This document shows, one piece after another, positions 22,399 to 34,396 of a stretch of DNA of 64,000 bases (position 1 is the stretch's first letter; every line of letters starts with the position of its first letter). The stretch spans positions 40,097,001-40,161,000 of the forward strand of contig NC_080557.1 in the NCBI RefSeq assembly GCF_030253575.1, in the 5' to 3' direction. The translations under genes and the position numbers were made by a program. This DNA is from Rhododendron vialii. Lineage: Eukaryota; Streptophyta; Magnoliopsida; Ericales; Ericaceae. A model generated the notes under the pieces. The model was given only the letters and a program-made list of their open reading frames with translations. It did no database searches and had not been told where the DNA came from.

Positions 22399-24477
22399 AT
22401 GGGGAAGGTTCGTTCAAGCCTCGAAACTTGACCTAACTCTGAATTCATCTCTTCTCTCTCTGATTCTGTTTCTGTTTGTTGCTTTCTTATCACAGAAGAA
22501 GAACAAGAACGTAGTAATCGAGGGCAAGATCCAAGACGACCTCGAGCCACTGAAGAACGACGATAACAACAACGACGACGACGAGGGCAAAGGACAGAAG
22601 GACGGCGGCGCTATCAAAGTGGTTCTCAAGGTCGACATGCACTGCGAGGGCTGCGAAACCAAGATCAAGAAGTACGCGCGGTCCTTCAAAGGTTCGTTCT
22701 CCGCTCCGCATTTAACAGCTTCATTCCCAGATGCTCTGTTTCTTTGATTTTTTGCGGTGGTTTCCTTGTTACTGCTGTTCCGTGCGTTTCAATTTTTTGC
22801 ATTATCTTTTGATTTTTCTGGAATCGTTTGGTCAAATCGTTTAAACTTGTCGAGACTGATCATCTAGCGATTTCTCTGTGATGTTTTGAAGGTGTTGAAT
22901 GCGTGCAACGGAGCAATGACGGTTCGAACAAACTGACGGTGATCGGTGACGTGGATCCGAGGAAGCTCCGTGAGATGCTTGAGAAGAAGACGAAGAAGAA
23001 GGTCGACCTCGTCTCTCCACAGCCTAAGAAAGACAAGGACAAGGACGCCGGAGATAAGAAGAAGGACGGAGAAAATAAGCCGGAGTTCAAAGAGGTTGTA
23101 AAAGTTAAAAGAAAAATAAAATGAACACTCTTCCCTGCTAATGTGCGCGTCTGTGGCGTATTGCTTGCTTTTCTCTTTCCTCTGCAATCTGGATATTCTG
23201 GTTCTTTGTCTTTTTCCGCTGCGCATATAGTGCACGTCGTAGCAATCTTTGGCAAACAAACCGAATTGTCGTTCGATGCTCGGCTCGGCTCGTTATGCGC
23301 ACTCGGCTCGAGTGGTTTAGTTAATAAATGAGTCGAGTTCGAACTCGAATTTTAAGTTTGTTCAATAATTAGGCCGAGCTCAAGTTGTAACTCCGTTTGA
23401 TTATAAAAATTCGTCTCGTTTTTTAGAGGCTCGGCTCATTTATAAAGGCATGTGTAGTAACGAGCCGAACTCGAACACCTCAATAACAAAGGAGTCGAGC
23501 TTGAACAGCTCGATAACAAACGAGCCGAGATCGAACACGCCGGAGTGTGGGCGTATCATTTGGAGTCGCATTTTTGCAGCGCCCGTTCAGCGCTTGCTGT
23601 TTTTGGGAACTCTAAATTAAATTGATTCCCTATCATTGTTAGAAGATTTGATTATCGATTCATTCATTCACTCTGTGCTTGTAGCGCACGTTATACCAAA
23701 TCACGTGGAGGCGCATTTTAGCAGCCCCTGTTTAGTTTTGCTCTGCGTTGTGATTGTTTTTGGATACTCCGAATCCAAACCCACTTGATTCCTAATTACG
23801 TTACTAGCATTTGAATTACATTTTTCCAAAATTAATCTAATCTCCTTTCGGAGTTTTATTTGTCGGATTGTCAAGCTGATTAAGAAATATTGTTTTTCGT
23901 TTGTGTTTTTCTCAGATTCCGGTGACGACGGCGGTGATGAAGCTGAACCTGCATTGCGAAGGCTGCATCCAGAAGCTTTGCAAAGCGGTTGCAAAAACCA
24001 AAGGTGAGAGAGAATTTCATATCGTATCCCCTTCCTTTCCGTACAAACAGTTGAATAACGCCTTCTTTAATTACTACTGTACTGTATAATTTTCCATGTG
24101 ATTAACGGAGAGTAGTAAACGGCGTTACAGGATACCACGACATGTCGATTGACGAGCAGAAGAATCAGATAACGGTGAAAGGTGCGATAGACATGAAGGC
24201 ACTGGCCGAGTCGCTGAAGGTGAAGCTGAGGAAACCGGTGGAGATAGTCCCGCCGAAGAAGGAGAAGGACGGCGGCGGCGAGAAGAAGGAGAAAGGCGGC
24301 GGGGGCGAAAAGGGCGGTGGCCAGGGAGGGGAAATCCTGCAGTGGCCCCAGCACGTGCAGTACGGTTACCCGGATCCACAGTACGTGAACGGGTACGGGC
24401 CGGGTTATCCAGGCGAGCTATTTCATGCCCCGCAAATTTTCAGCGATGAGAACCCAAATGCCTGCTCCGTTATGTGA
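22399..24477 (+). CDS. Heavy metal-associated isoprenylated plant protein (HIPP), two HMA domains
   Basis: Metallochaperone-like protein, probably membrane-anchored through a prenyl group. Exons: 22399-22407, 22496-22691, 22892-23094, 23916-24003, 24131-24477; all GT-AG, phases consistent, 280 aa. HMA 1 carries MHCEGC (residues 51-56, M-x-C-x-x-C) and HMA 2 carries LHCEGC (148-153), both with intact metal-binding cysteines. A Lys/Asp-rich linker follows each HMA, then a Gly-rich and Tyr/Pro-rich tail (GYPDPQYVNGYGPGYPG), and the C-terminal CSVM is a CaaX farnesylation box. The first exon encodes only Met-Gly-Lys; this start was chosen because it gives an in-frame GT-AG junction and no other upstream Met fits. 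Length and layout match HIPP proteins with two HMAs. Metal specificity (Cu, Zn, Cd) cannot be told from sequence. Confidence 0.93.
23270..23545. repeat. Dispersed gctcggctcg-type repeat in HIPP intron 3
   Basis: The intron holds many cgagccgagctcgaac-like words in both orientations (for example ctcggctcggctcg near 23280 and gagccgagatcgaac near 23523). The same sequence type occurs at about 31935-32050. It is probably a degenerate transposon; borders were not found. Confidence 0.55.
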
Positions 24478-25184
24478 GGAAGGGAATCGGTGTGGGTGGA
24501 AATAGTAGTTTTGGACTAGAAGATGTAAATAAAATTGCGTACAGAGAGATATGGGGGATTTTTGGATAGGGATTTTTATGGTAAAGAACTAAGTTTTGTT
24601 AATTGGTTGAAGATCAATTAGAGGGATTTTGTCCCGAATTTTGATGATGTCTGTTAGTATTATGGTAGTGAGATTATGGCTGTGATTAAGCCAGGTACTA
24701 ATCTTGTTTCTAAAATTCATGCTTTGCCACTTTCCAATTCCTAGCATTTCTGTCTCGTGTTTTTCACACTTGGTATTTTTCAATTATATTCGTGTTTTTC
24801 GCAATTGCTATTTTTTTTTTTTTTTTGGAATTTTTGTGAGTATTTTTTAGCTTTGTTTGGAATTTTTGTGAGTATTTTTTAGCTTTGTTCTGCGTTTTCC
24901 TCAATAAGGCCATTGTTGCAAAAGACATTTGGACAGCCAAATTGAGTTTTGCTACTTGTAGAATCACTTTGATGTGAAGGTTGGGTCCCAATCACACACA
25001 CATACACGAGTGTCAAAAATGTTTTGAATTTTCGTTTGACCGAAAAAGAAAATAAATTTGTTTCGAGCCATGTGGACATTACTTGTATTGAATTCCTTGA
25101 ATTTGGTTCCCATGCATATATATGAATTGGCATGAATTAGCAATACTTGAATGTGAAAGGACATCTCCAAAGTTTTCCTTTGAA

Positions 25185-25275
25185 CTGGGTAGCCTAGTAG
25201 TAAAGAAATTGTTCTTTTTTTGTGTCCAATTCAAGGCTCAAATCCTCATTCAATACAATATGTGAAGTGCGAAAA
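25185..25275 (+). mobile_element. Degenerate SINE-like segment
   Basis: A box A-like gtagcctagtagtaaag (about 25188) and a box B-like aaggctcaaatcc (about 25241) have tRNA-like spacing, as in plant SINEs. No target duplication or clear tail was found. Confidence 0.4.
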
Positions 25276-25689
25276 TCCCAGTTGTGCATAGCGTGCCAAA
25301 TTCTTGCTTGTTTGTCAAAATTTTGAGACTTAAAATACTATAATAGCCTGTAACGTTTATGTTAGATATGATTTTCTAGCAACCTAAGAGGTTAGCTTGG
25401 TGATGACACCTGCAATTAATTAGGAGCTTCCTCCTTTGTAGATCTCAAGTTAAAAAGCTCATAGGTATTATGGGCCTTCCGCTGATAAAACGTGAGATTG
25501 GTTTTCTATATATTAGATGAGGTGCATCTAACTTGATCTAGACCCTAAGTTATCTAGAAGAAATGCAATTTCCCAACAGATAACCGCATAAAGGCATGAA
25601 AGAAATCACAGTTCTTCGAAGTTTGTGACCTAATCATATACTCAAGTTTGTATATCAAGCATGCCCCAAAGACAGAGGAGAATAACTCC

Positions 25690-25855
25690 AAGGGTTAGCT
25701 TAAGTGGCAATAACGATGAGCTGTAAACTCAGACATTCTAGGTTCAAAACTTGGCAACCTCGTGGTGCACCTGTGTAAGGTTGCCAAAGAGAAATCTATT
25801 GTGAATACCCAGTCGCGGTATGAATGGCTTACTTTTGATCAGACCGAGAAAAAAA
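25690..25855 (+). mobile_element. SINE-like retroposon
   Basis: Box A-like ggttagcttaagtggcaa (about 25693), box B-like ctaggttcaaaacttgg (about 25738), and an A-rich 3' end near 25848. Flanking aataac words (25681 and 25853) may be the remains of a short target duplication. Confidence 0.6.
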
Positions 25856-26183
25856 ATAACCGAGGTGCGTGTAAATTAGACTAAACATTCCTAATGGTCC
25901 AGCGAAAAAAAAAGAAGGTGAGAGACAGGAGAATGGTGGGGTGCAAATTTGTGACAGAGATCTCAGATGGTCTCAGTGTTGTTTGCTACTGTCCTTGCTG
26001 TTTGTCCTGCACTTCCCGGGGGTGCTGTTTGTCATTTTCTCTGTTAGGTTTTGGGGTAGAGGCATTAGCCGCATTACGCAAACGTTTTCGTTAGTGGAGC
26101 TTCGCCAGCTCACAACGGTACACCCGGCTTTATTCCCCAGCTTATTGTACCAAATTGCCCTCCTCTTTCAGTTCTATTTACAT

Positions 26184-26433
26184 TCTGTATTCACTTTGCA
26201 AGATTTCTGCTTTGTTTGATTTATGTGTTGTTTGATTTGTGCTTTGAGTAGTATTTTTGGATAATGAGTGGAGAGAGAAATAAGAATAATAATTAGAGAG
26301 AGACAAAAATTGGAGAGAGATAAAGTGAAAAATGAGAGTAATGATAGAAAAGTAAGAGAGAAAAATGAAAGTAATGATTGAGTTGAGAAATACTTTTTGA
26401 ATAGAGTAGTGAAGTGAACAATACAGAATTCAT
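26184..26433. mobile_element. MITE-like inverted repeat
   Basis: cattctgtattcactttg at the left and gtgaacaatacagaattc at the right are inverted copies separated by GA-rich DNA. Target duplication not resolved. Confidence 0.45.
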
Positions 26434-28125
26434 AATGCAAAGCAAAAAGAATGAACAATTCTTCCTGCTCGATTTTGGTTTGAGCTTCCCATTTTTCTGG
26501 GTTCTCTACCGTCTCACCTTATACTGACGTTGCCCCCGAACTCGATTTGGATCTCCTTAATAGAGCACAGGAGAGGCTCGCGTCTAGATGAAAGTGGTTT
26601 GGGTTCTTGCAAGATTGTGTTGAAATCCTTCTATAAGTGCCATCGAGTATCTTGAATGAATGATACCGATAAGGAAACAAATTTTTAAAAAGTGGGAACT
26701 ATTTTGTTCCCTCAATAATCATGGGGACCAAGGACTGGTAACGTTTTTAAAGATATTTGCTGCTATCAATAACAGAAAAATGAATTTCCGCTTGACCAAA
26801 AAAATAGATAGTAGAAAAAACTTGGCAATTTACTTCCCGAAAGTAGTTTCCGGAAAACTTATTCGAACAACCTAACTTTGGGAAACATCATTAGCTTCAA
26901 AACTAATCTTTTCAAATAAATGAGGAAGCAATTGATTTTACGAACTGTTTTTGTTTCAAATGCCAGAAAAATCAAGAATGAAATATAAAGACAATGTCAA
27001 AAACAAACCTATTTGCTTGACCAAAGATGATTACATTGTACGCATCTTTTCTGAGATTGGGAATTGTATGTATAGTGGAAAGTTACCTACTACCCTAAAA
27101 AGTTCTTTTTTATTTTTGAATAGCACTACCCTAAAAAGTAACCACAACCAAGCTCTATGTAGCCTGTAGGGTGCCAAAACCCTTTTCAATTTTTGGTGAA
27201 ACAGGCCACCAAGGCCTGCACACTTTTTTTTCCTGTCAAAAAAGGTATTTGCAGAGGGACAGAGTTGGAACGAAAAAATTGTTCGGCATTCTAATGATAC
27301 TTTGCTCCAGTGACTTTAACACTAAATGTGGCCATGTGGGTCATGGGTCGGACCTAAATATGACTTGGCCTTTACAGGAGTTGCACCTTGCTAATGCAAA
27401 TTGAAGTATTAAACCATGCACATTGCGGTGAAAGAGGACTGATACAGGAGCCTACCTTGCTTATGAAACAAGTTTCATCAACAAAATTCAAAGCACATAA
27501 ACACGTATTCAGATATGGAGAGAACGTCTTTGCATACATCCGTAAAAGTATGTTCCACGTGGTCTTGAATGGTAAAGCAATATAACCTAAAGTTCATCAA
27601 CTTTAGCATCCAGACCTCAGTTATTAAAGTTTGTGTAAAATGAAGAACGATACACACTTTGCATTTTCAACGAATTCCGACAACTGGGACAATTCAGATA
27701 CAAAGGTTTAAGGATCATCATACAAAGTTTGAAGATCATCAGCAGATTGAAAATTGTCGATTTCGCCCAGAGTCAATTTCCAATGTCGAAGTGAAAAAGG
27801 CTTGGTGCACAGATGTATGCTCCATACAGAAAGAGTTAGCCTCTAAAGACTTGGTAGAATAAACTCCCGGTTTATGCTGTGTTTGGACCATCATTTTCTA
27901 TTTTCAGGAGAAAAGAAAAGGTAAACGAAACGATAGAAAGACAATTAAGTGAAGAAGCTATATTATTTCTTTTGCTTACTAAATCAGGTGCACAAATGTA
28001 TGCTCCATATAGAAACTTACAATAACTTCAAAAAACAAAGCACGACATCAAAGGTCCCTTATTTGTCCAGGCTTTCTATCTCTATCATCAACAGAAAGAC
28101 AAAGAAGAATCTTCTAGATACATAA

Positions 28126-28512
28126 TCAAATATAGGGCCGTGAGGTACCGTGGTTGTCATCATCATTAAGAATGAGTTTGACTCCATTGTTCTTGAGAGA
28201 ATTTACGATGGCCCAAATCTTAGTCTTGTTCTTGAAACCTTTCTTCTCAACCTCTTCGTTAACATCAACATGGATACCCCTCCCCTGTCCATGCTCTAGA
28301 CCCTCCACCTTGAGCCGCATTGCCAATACATCTCCCACAACTGCCGCTGCCTTTGCATTGCAAGACCTACCACACTCCAACGTGCTCTTCAGGGAATGTT
28401 CCACTGTGGACGCTGTCGCGACAATCCGTCCATTGTTTCTGTCTACAACATTTGTTGTAATGTACTTCAGCGATATGAATAATCTTAGCACGTACCTCTT
28501 CAGAACTGTCAT
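28126..28512 (-). CDS. Ribosomal protein uL18 (L18p/L5e) family protein
   Basis: A 128-aa protein in one uninterrupted coding exon. The central part (LFISLKYITTNVVDR, then ATASTVEHSLKSTLECG, KAAAVVGDVLAMRLKVEG and VWAIV/IWAIVNSLKNNGVKLIL) has the uL18 fold pattern: a strand pair, a helix with AAxxVGxxLAxR, then a second helix ending in G-V-K-L. Plants have several short L18p/L5e-family proteins of this kind, some organellar; this one has no obvious N-terminal transit peptide in the frame shown. An acceptor-like ttccag lies 9 bases before the ATG on the coding strand, so the 5'UTR is probably spliced to a distant exon. Role in the ribosome is inferred from the family only. Confidence 0.82.
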   Translation of the reverse strand: MTVLKRYVLRLFISLKYITTNVVDRNNGRIVATASTVEHSLKSTLECGRSCNAKAAAVVGDVLAMRLKVEGLEHGQGRGIHVDVNEEVEKKGFKNKTKIWAIVNSLKNNGVKLILNDDDNHGTSRPYI

Positions 28513-28599
28513 GTTATGGACCTGGAATGCTCTCTTTCACAATGGAAAGTAACCAGATATGAAAGTGAGAGGGTTGCAAAAAGCAAGATAAGACAATAA

Positions 28600-31170
28600 A
28601 GTTAAAAACTTGAAACATTTTTTTTTTATAAATAATTTCAGTTATCTAAAGCTGCAAAGAGAACAAGTGGTGTTTAATTTAACTACTTTATTTGACATAC
28701 AAACAAAATCGGGAATATACCAAATTGTGGTAAGTTGCACCGAAACAATTAAATATTTAAATCTATTTATAACTCCTCCCAGAAATGACAAACACAATTA
28801 ATATAGCCGAGGTCTAAAGGGAGTGGGACTCAAATGAGAATACTGAAAATGCTACAAAAAGTTAATTTCAAATCAAAGCCTGAAATGGACAGTGATTTGA
28901 AATTTCAAAGAAAAATGGCTACCAGGCTATGCAATTTAATTTGCTACCCTGATTGTAACAGCAGCACCGTAGTTATCCCAGAAACCCCTTCTCTATAGTA
29001 GATGAAAGAAGGTAAGAGCAAAATATTTGAATTTCATTTCTGAAAGGCCACGCAAATGATTAGAACATAGAAACTGATTCGATGAATACTGGACAGGAGC
29101 CAGATCACATATCTAGCAAAAATTGTACTTAAAGTCTGCAACACAGTTTAGCATAGTGAAGCTTCAAGTGAAAAGATGGAACAAGTCGTATTTATTCCCT
29201 TCCCGTCTTGCTAATTTTGTTGAAAGTGTGAGTTGGAATCATTACCACATACTGACCACAAACATATTTGAAAGCATGCCAATTGTCAAACAAGCACTTT
29301 CCATTTTAATGACAAATCTTAACATTAAAGTATAATTGGAGTCCACTGAGCTAATTGTTCAAGTCTTCAAGATGACTTTTTCTTATTGTACACTGAAATT
29401 ATAAAGCAGCTTTTCTGTCATAACTATTTCTGTACCTGTGAGTAAACTAAACAGCTTGAATAGGCTTTTACGGTCTACACTTGGAGTAACCTGGATTATG
29501 ACACTTAACATAGATGACCAATAGGTAGGAGAAGGGGTAGTGTTAATTTGTGTTGATTGCACACATATTGGGGGTGCAAAGTGATTGTTTGAGGGTTGTG
29601 ACTTGTAAAGTTGTGAGTACTAACCCAAAAATAGTATTTGACTGATTCACTCGTAAATAAGAAAGAACAAAAAAAAAAAAAAAAAGGCCAAAGAGGAGAG
29701 AAGTGCTTCACTCATATTCACAGATATTCAGTCCCAAAATATTCACAGATATTCAGTCCCAAAATGTCATTATTAACCACTTTCGAACAATACCGGCGTG
29801 GGTGTTCAGATGCTAGAGGAGAATACTATGGATCCCAACAATCTAGACCTGCCAAAAACCACATATTTGACACGAAATCATAACTTCGTCTAAATTAAAC
29901 AACAAAGAGCTATGTTCATGAAATCACAAAATTACCATAACACCGATAACACTTACCTAGTAAATTAGAATTCATAATAGCAATCCATCAACTCATAAAA
30001 ACATGAATTGAAAAAGAAACATAATCACGAAATCATGATTTCATCTTGCCCTAGGTTTGCTACATTAAAACTTCCTGGTTCTCCAACTTTTTCCTTCTTT
30101 CCATGATAGTCATCACCTCCCTTAAGAATTATAATTGGGAAGTATAATATAATTACATGAATCAGAAATTCATTGAGCCATGAGAGAAACAAGAGACAAG
30201 GAGAGGACCACCCTCTACGACTAGGGAGACAAATTCAATAACAAATTAAGAGTGACTTAGAAAGCAGTGATAACACGAAAATAACTAGATGGAGTCACGA
30301 ATAGAGTAAATACTAGCTCCACTCTAAGCTCTTGGCCAAACAAGGCATTAAAGAATATCTTATATAGATTTATTGACACGGTATATTTATCTTCCCTAGA
30401 CCATTTAATGAGTGGATTAGCACGAGAAAACCAAAAAGCATCCCAATCTACATATTATGGCAGCAGCTTCCAGAATGATATACTCTTAGAACCAATGACA
30501 ACTATAAAACGTCCCGTGTCAGAAAGAGATACATTCAAGTCGGATAGCCCTTGAAACTCGTACTCATCTAGACATTTCATGTTTCTCTTACTTTGGAAAA
30601 ATGAGAACCCGCACTTCGGATACTTGACGGAATCACATGTCAATTGTTAAGAGATACTTGAAACACCTCGCAAGTTATAGCAAATTAACCAGCGAAATTT
30701 GATTAAAATTTAAATCCAACCAATGTGAAATTGTCCATATAAATCTCTCCTCCTTTAGGTTTCTAATCTTACGCTTACAGTACCAAAGCCCAAAACTTTT
30801 ATTTCCTTCCCAACCTGATCATTCGATAATAGATAACCGACCTTTTCGTTTAATATTTTAGCCTACAGTGTGTGCAAACATCATTTCCTTAGTCTTTTGA
30901 AACAAAGAATTAACGCATTGGCAGGAAATTGGATTTCTCCACCAAATAACTTAAGCTTTTCACACGTAATCAACATATATCAGGCTCGGGCCGTCTGCAT
31001 GTCCTGGACTAGCGACTCTTATCTATTCCTTCAATCAGTTTTGGGTACGGGAAATTGGCATGCATACTTCTTAAGTACCCATCAAAAAACTAGAAAATTA
31101 TGTAAAAATATACATCAGTGTATATGAAGGTTTATCATAAAGTATGAAAATAGAAACCAGAGCAAAGAAA
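28600..31170. other. Probable long 5' intron or intergenic DNA upstream of the uL18 gene
   Basis: No coding sequence recognised. It is AT-rich, with a short duplication (atattcacagatattcagtcccaaaat, 29714-29765). If the leader exon near 31180 is real, this stretch is a 5'UTR intron of about 2.6 kb. Confidence 0.4.
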
Positions 31171-31179
31171 ACTCACCAT

Positions 31180-31400
31180 AAAAAGAGAAGAATTCAATCG
31201 GCTGATTGTACCGGTAACCCTAACATAAACCCCAAAACTCCCCAAATGGCCCCTTCATGACGAATCGAGTCAAAAATACCCAATTCTAATAACTGGGTTT
31301 CCACTAATTGGTTGAGTGATTCTCGATCGATCGAGAGAGGGAGAGAGAGAGAGGGTTCACCGGTTCAGTGACAGCTTGAATGGCGGGGTGATATGTTATC
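31180..31400 (-). other. Possible 5'UTR exon of the uL18 gene
   Basis: On the minus strand a CT-rich leader (around 31330-31350, ctctctctctccctctc) is followed by a short upstream ORF (ATG at 31259, 12 codons). A strong donor, tttttatg|gtgag, lies at about 31175. This looks like a plant leader exon, and the nearest minus-strand gene downstream is the uL18 gene. Transcript data would be needed to join them. Confidence 0.35.
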
Positions 31401-31934
31401 AAAGCAGTTTCATTTCGAGCAAATGCGTTATCAAAAAATAAAATAAAAATTCGAGCAAATGGGGTATAACTACAATTATAGTCCATGAAACGTGTGCTTC
31501 TTGTCAATTTGGTCCTTTGTGTTTTATTTTTATCAACCTTGTCCCGAAATCTTTCAATTCCAGTCAATTTGGTCCCACTTTTTTTTTAACAGCCGTTAAA
31601 GTCATTGACAGGAATAATTGGCAACACTCTGTTTAGTCTTTGAAGGATTATAGTATGAGTTTATCACCATTCCTTAACTAATCTCAACCTTCTACCATAT
31701 TTTTTTCTTATCCCCTTCTTAGTTAATCCTTCAAAACTAATTCGGCTAACAAACAGGCTCTGGCTCTTTAGTGTAATGGAAAAACAAGTTGGAGATTGCA
31801 AGATTGCAAATTGCAATTACACTAGAGAATTGGAGTAGGTGATGCGTTTGAAGTTCCATGCACATATACGCTTTCTCCTTTTTTTCAATCAACACATACG
31901 TAAAGTTGCAAACGATCCGAACTGTTCGCAAGCA

Positions 31935-32050
31935 GCTCGTGCCTCGGCTTATTAAGGTTCAGCTTGAGCCGAGCTGAGTTCGAGTTTTAGACTTGTTTCG
32001 TAAACGACCAAGCTTAACACTCAAAAGCTCGGCTCGTTTTTATAGGCTTG
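31935..32050. repeat. Second copy of the gctcggctcg-type repeat
   Basis: Holds gagccgagctgagttcgag and aaaagctcggctcgttttta, matching words in HIPP intron 3 (23270-23545). Confidence 0.5.
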
Positions 32051-32053
32051 GCT

Positions 32054-33305
32054 CCAATGGCGGCTCCACATGTTGACATGGGTGGACACTTGAACACCCC
32101 GATTTTTATTTATTTTTTATAATACATGTAGACGTTTTTGTTCTTTTTATAGTTTTCCTCTTCTTGAACATCCTACTCAAAAATAATTCAACACCCTACC
32201 TAAAAATATTTGAACACAACCCAAAATTAAGCCAACAATTGAATCCAAAGGAAACAAACCAATCAAAGCCCACAACAAGAGTATATGCATGGGCAAAGCC
32301 ATAAGTAATATGCGAGGTGAGTTCAATGGTCTCAAAGCTTTAATCTTAACGGAGAATGAAATTGCATTTTATGTCTATTACTTTGCTCATAAACTTCAGT
32401 TGACTCTTGTTGTTGCTAAGAAGCATGTCGATGATGCTGATATTGTAAAATGCTATATATGGCACTTGATGAAATGTTTAAGCAACGATTGCAAGTGAGA
32501 TGATGGGTGAGATTATTTATTGGCCGAAGTACCTTCGTTTTCAGAAATATTCCTTTTCCTATCATGAGTAAAATATTTGTATCTAGTAATCGGCCACAAT
32601 GCAAAGCTCCAGAAATCACGATTTCGCATCATTGTCACGTTGAGCTATTCTATACAATCTCCAAATATGCAACTTCAAGAGCTAAACAATCATGCGGCAA
32701 ACACGGAGTTGCTACTTTGTATGACTTGAATCCCATAAATTCATTTTCTGCTTTTGATAGAAAAAAGTTGATTCAGTCTTGTGAAACTCTATTGGTTTGA
32801 CTTTTCTGAGGTGGCTTTAGTGACATTAGACATTCAACTTCAAATTTTTATTGTGGATGTGAGATCCAATGAAAATTTTTTAGAGCTCGAAGGGATAGGT
32901 GATCTGTTGCAAAGTTAGTGGAAATAGATAAACATGTCTTATATAGATTGGTTTATTTGCTTGTGACATTAGTGTTGAATCTTTTTGTCGACAGTTAAAA
33001 GAAAATTTTCAACAATGAAGTACATAAAGAGCAATTTGCATAATCGAATGGGAGATCAGTGGATGAATGATTGTTTGGTTACTTATATAGAGAGATGTAT
33101 ATTTAATACAATTGATAATGAGGTTATTATGCAATTGTTTCAAAATGTGAAATTTCGTCAAGAGCAATTATAATATTCAATATACTTTGATGTTTTTGGG
33201 TGGCATTGTTGATATTAATGGATGAATTTTTGTTTATATAATTATGATTTGCAGAGGTCATATAGATTTCTGAACATTTTTTCTAAATTTTTGGAAACAC
33301 CACTG
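32054..33305 (+). mobile_element. Decayed hAT element
   Basis: The left end ccaatggcggctccac and the right end ggaaacaccactg are weakly inverted, as in plant hATs with CA-TGGCGG-type termini. The interior carries hAT transposase remnants. An 8-bp target duplication is not recognisable. Confidence 0.6.
32289..33173 (+). pseudogene. hAT transposase relic (TTF-type/DUF4371 family)
   Basis: Two blocks survive. 32289-32498 reads NMRGEFNGLKALILTENEIAFYVYYFAHKLQLTLVVAKKH, the catalytic-core region of DUF4371-type hAT transposases (normally 'yDGA..M.G...GL'). 32985-33173 reads STVKRKFSTMKYIKSNLHNRMGDQWMNDCLVTYIE, the C-terminal hAT dimerisation domain. The roughly 480 bp between them are frameshifted and interrupted by stops. 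The zinc-finger N terminus is absent. Not functional. Confidence 0.82.
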
Positions 33306-33527
33306 CTCAATTCGTTTAAAGAAACTTGTTAAATAAATTAAATTGGTATTATAGTCAAACCGACCTTGAGTTGCAAAAATAGTTACCCCTACTATTTCCC
33401 GTGAGAAAATTCTTTAATCAGGCAATAATTCAACCTACTCAACCCACGGCATTTTCTTATTTTTTATTTATTTACTTAATAACTTTTATATTTTTTTTCA
33501 TTTTTATTTATTTAATATTATTTAAAT

Positions 33528-33781
33528 GTTCCAATTTTCAATCCGGTTGAATCGATGCAAAGATCTTATTTTTTTTTATCATTTTGTCTTCAATGATCAT
33601 AATGAATTTTTGGCTCGAAGGCCTTTCAACAGGTACCCTAAGACTTATTATTTAGTTTTAAGTTTCTCTTAGGGTGCTCATTGAAAGGCCTTAGAGCCAA
33701 AAATTCATTACGACCATTTAGGATGAAATGATAAGAAAAATAAGATCTTCACACCGGTTCAAACGAATTAAAAATCGGAAC
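33528..33781. mobile_element. Foldback MITE
   Basis: Arms of about 105 bp, from gttcc (33528) to the complementary ggaac (33777-33781), are inverted copies around a loop near 33645-33660. The arms share aagatcttatttttt, aatgaatttttggctc and aaggcctttcaa. It sits immediately upstream of the OTU relic and may have inserted into the same older element. Confidence 0.75.
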
Positions 33782-33841
33782 ACTTATTTTTTTACGCTTT
33801 ATATGTATTTTAAAATTATTTAATATTATATACGTGAGTAA

Positions 33842-34396
33842 ATTTCTCACATTAATGACGTCCGAGGTGACAGTCATTGTGGATTTACGGCGATAGCCGC
33901 TCACATAGGGTATGGTGAAGATTGTTGGGCTCAAGTTCGAAGAGATCTCATTAATGAGATTGAACAAAATATGGATCTATACAATGCGATATATCCAGAA
34001 ATAGGTTGGGCAGACCACCTAATACGGTCTTTAAATTACTTTGAAGATTCGGCACCAGATGAGTATTGGATGGACGCTATGAATATGAGAGTTGTCATCG
34101 CTTCGGCGTACAACCTTGTTCTGCATACATTTGATGGCCTTCCTTCAGGTTGTTTTACTCACTTCCCATTGAGATCCCCTCCAGTTCCAGCCCAAGAGCG
34201 CATTGAAATAGCTATTGCCCGTGTTGGGAACAATCACTTTGTGCAACTTTTCTTGCAGCCTCATTACCCTGTACCACCCTTCCCAATATGGTGGTGGGAC
34301 AATTCATCAGACTAAGCTAAAAGATGGGTTGCTCATTATGCAACACAAATTAGTTTGTGGCGAGAAATAATGGAGACAAGACCAAGAGGGACATGA
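33842..34396 (+). pseudogene. OTU cysteine protease domain from a MULE-type transposon
   Basis: Open from 33842 to a TAA at 34313-34315. It reads INDVRGDSHCGFTAIAAHIG, then WMDAMNMRVVIASAYN and NNHFVQLFLQPHYPVPPFPIWW. This is the OTU fold found in plant Mutator-like (MULE) proteins: the GD-S-HCGF block holds the catalytic Asp and Cys, and NNHFVQ holds the catalytic His. After the TAA the same frame continues for 26 codons (AKRWVAHYATQISLWREIME) to a TGA at 34394-34396, so the TAA looks like a nonsense mutation in the original reading frame. No MULE transposase core is found upstream, where a foldback MITE and stop codons intervene. Confidence 0.8.

Larger units (their letters stand above)
24478..28125. 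other. Gene-free interval with SINE and MITE pieces
   Basis: No gene recognised in 3.6 kb. The HIPP 3'UTR probably occupies the first 100-300 bp. Beyond that I see two SINE-like segments and a MITE-like inverted repeat (listed separately). Small open frames at 26660-27862 lack domains and start contexts. Confidence 0.55.
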
